Shown here piece after piece: positions 63,440 through 64,000 of a DNA stretch of 64,000 nt (positions within the stretch are counted from its first letter, which is position 1; every line of letters begins with the position of its first letter). The notes under the pieces are model-generated. The model worked only from the letters and a program-made list of their open reading frames with translations. It did not search any database and was not told the DNA's origin. Source of the DNA: Sporosarcina sp. GTDB lineage: Bacteria > Bacillota > Bacilli > Bacillales_A > Planococcaceae. The stretch covers positions 23,093 through 87,092 of the forward strand of contig NZ_JARICI010000080.1 of NCBI RefSeq assembly GCF_029257255.1. The letters are read 5' to 3'. Both the position numbers and the translations under genes were made by a program.

Positions 63440-63467
63440 ACAACTAGCGAAGCATTAAAACGTTACA
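63440..63467 (-). promoter_or_regulatory. Possible ECF promoter of the sigma/anti-sigma pair
   Basis: On the minus strand TGTAACGTTTT (-35, TGTAAC at 63462-63467) followed about 16-17 bp later by GTTGTTTAG, a poor -10. The -35 resembles SigX/SigM-type promoters. Confidence 0.35.
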
Positions 63468-63536
63468 AGGTTAAAAAAATAGACATATCTGTAAACAAGC
63501 ATAAAAACATATGCGCATGCTCAAGAAAATACCATT

Positions 63537-63592
63537 AAAACCGCACTTACTTATGGTACGGTTCACCTTACCATGTGAAAATGCAGTTTTTA
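63537..63592. other. Large imperfect stem-loop between two sigma genes
   Basis: AAAAC/GTTTT and GCA/TGC arms enclose an inner ATGGTA...TACCAT repeat, and T-runs follow on both strands. It may be a terminator or attenuator. The rest of the 63420-63836 gap holds only the two ECF promoters. Confidence 0.35.
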
Positions 63593-63773
63593 TAGAGCAC
63601 TTTAACATAATTCTAATGAAGGATCTGCTTCTTTAGCATATATACGCTATTACACATCTCAGCTTTCATTCCTTATAACACCTACATCAAATTCTTCAAT
63701 ATAAATATCAATTTACCTTCTTGTTGGAGTAAAACCTATCCAGTGTTTAGAAAAAACTTTTCGCGCCATTTTT

Positions 63774-63801
63774 TGACACAATATGAAATAAAAAACGTCT
63801 A
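63774..63801 (+). promoter_or_regulatory. Predicted autoregulatory ECF promoter
   Basis: TGACAC (63774-63779), a 16-bp spacer and CGTCTA (63796-63801), an almost perfect ECF promoter 35 bp before the sigma start codon. Confidence 0.65.
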
Positions 63802-63836
63802 ATAAGCAGAGACCTATAAAGGGAGGATCAAAATCA

Positions 63837-64000
63837 ATGCAAAACGAAAAAGAGATTATTTCCAATTGGTTTTATCTCTATAGCCAAGATGTTTTCAATT
63901 TTTTAGTTTACTATTCAGGAACTCGTGATGTAGAAGATCTCGTACAAGAAGTGTTTATTAAGGCAGCTAAAGGTATGAGCACCTACCGAAACCATGCGAC
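63837..64000 (+). CDS. ECF sigma factor (3' end beyond window)
   Basis: An open frame from ATG 63837 (SD AAGGGAGG) to the window edge: MQNEKEIISNWFYLYSQDVF, then FLVYYSGTRDVEDLVQEVFI and KAAKGMSTYRNHA. This is sigma region 2, with DVEDLVQEVFIKA as the core-binding helix. Only 54 codons are visible. It is divergent from the sigma/anti-sigma pair at 62288-63419. Confidence 0.85.
   Translation, partial: MQNEKEIISNWFYLYSQDVFNFLVYYSGTRDVEDLVQEVFIKAAKGMSTYRNHA

Overview
The window looks like chromosomal DNA of a low- to mid-GC, spore-forming Firmicute of the Bacillales, most likely Planococcaceae (Sporosarcina or a close relative; this placement is inference). Supporting evidence: strong AGGAGG-type ribosome binding sites, frequent TTG and GTG starts, many U-rich intrinsic terminators, a spore photoproduct lyase (splB), spore-coat/appendage-like genes, a NEAT-domain heme system with sortase B and S-layer homology (SLH) domains, and malate:quinone oxidoreductase. 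No rRNA, tRNA, CRISPR array, transposase, prophage or plasmid gene was seen.

Layout. 0-3.7 kb: an ECF sigma factor with a membrane DUF4179 partner (cut by the window edge), a VWA lipoprotein and a DUF378 membrane protein. 3.7-9.5 kb: patatin, two small proteins, splB, ktrB, then a divergent pair encoding a CotY/CotZ-like protein fused to endospore-appendage (DUF3992/S-Ena)-like domains and a separate Ena-like Cys-rich subunit. 9.5-13.4 kb: GntR regulator with two ABC-2 type exporters. 13.4-21.8 kb: SelO, a soluble chemoreceptor, YitT, a broken small gene, aldehyde dehydrogenase plus DUF779. 20.6-24.5 kb: metNIQ plus an M20 amidohydrolase. 24.6-30.1 kb: a second ECF sigma/anti-sigma pair, an ECF-transporter S component, and an ABC exporter next to a LytTR regulator fused to a degenerate ABC ATPase. 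30.2-39.7 kb: SLC13 permease, mqo, a third sigma/DUF4179 pair, DUF4317, ohr, NUDIX, and an M48 protease with ankyrin repeats.

39.9-46.9 kb: a complete Isd-type heme-iron operon (isdC, NEAT-SLH hemophore, membrane NEAT protein, isdE, permease, ATPase, srtB) behind a near-consensus promoter with a Fur box over its start point. 47-51.4 kb: a frameshifted conserved gene, a GC-rich interspersed repeat, TatD, a 49-aa ORF, a cyclophilin lipoprotein, DUF817 and DUF1456. 51.7-57.5 kb: SDR, an HxlR regulator, glutathione-dependent formaldehyde dehydrogenase, S-formylglutathione hydrolase and bifunctional glutathione synthetase GshAB, with two identical 20-bp operator candidates; this is a self-contained glutathione/formaldehyde-detoxification island. 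57.6-64 kb: EamA transporter, a TetR-controlled pair of SMR efflux proteins with matching palindromic operators, a KstD-like flavoprotein, a sigma/anti-sigma pair and the start of another ECF sigma gene. The region after about 55 kb looks more AT-rich than the left part.

A recurring theme is extracytoplasmic signalling: five ECF sigma genes lie in 64 kb, and each has an ECF-like promoter (TGAAC/TGAAAC/TGTAAC/TGACAC at -35) just upstream, consistent with autoregulation. Many start codons were moved from the longest-ORF start to a downstream codon with a proper Shine-Dalgarno sequence (SD); these choices are stated in each entry.
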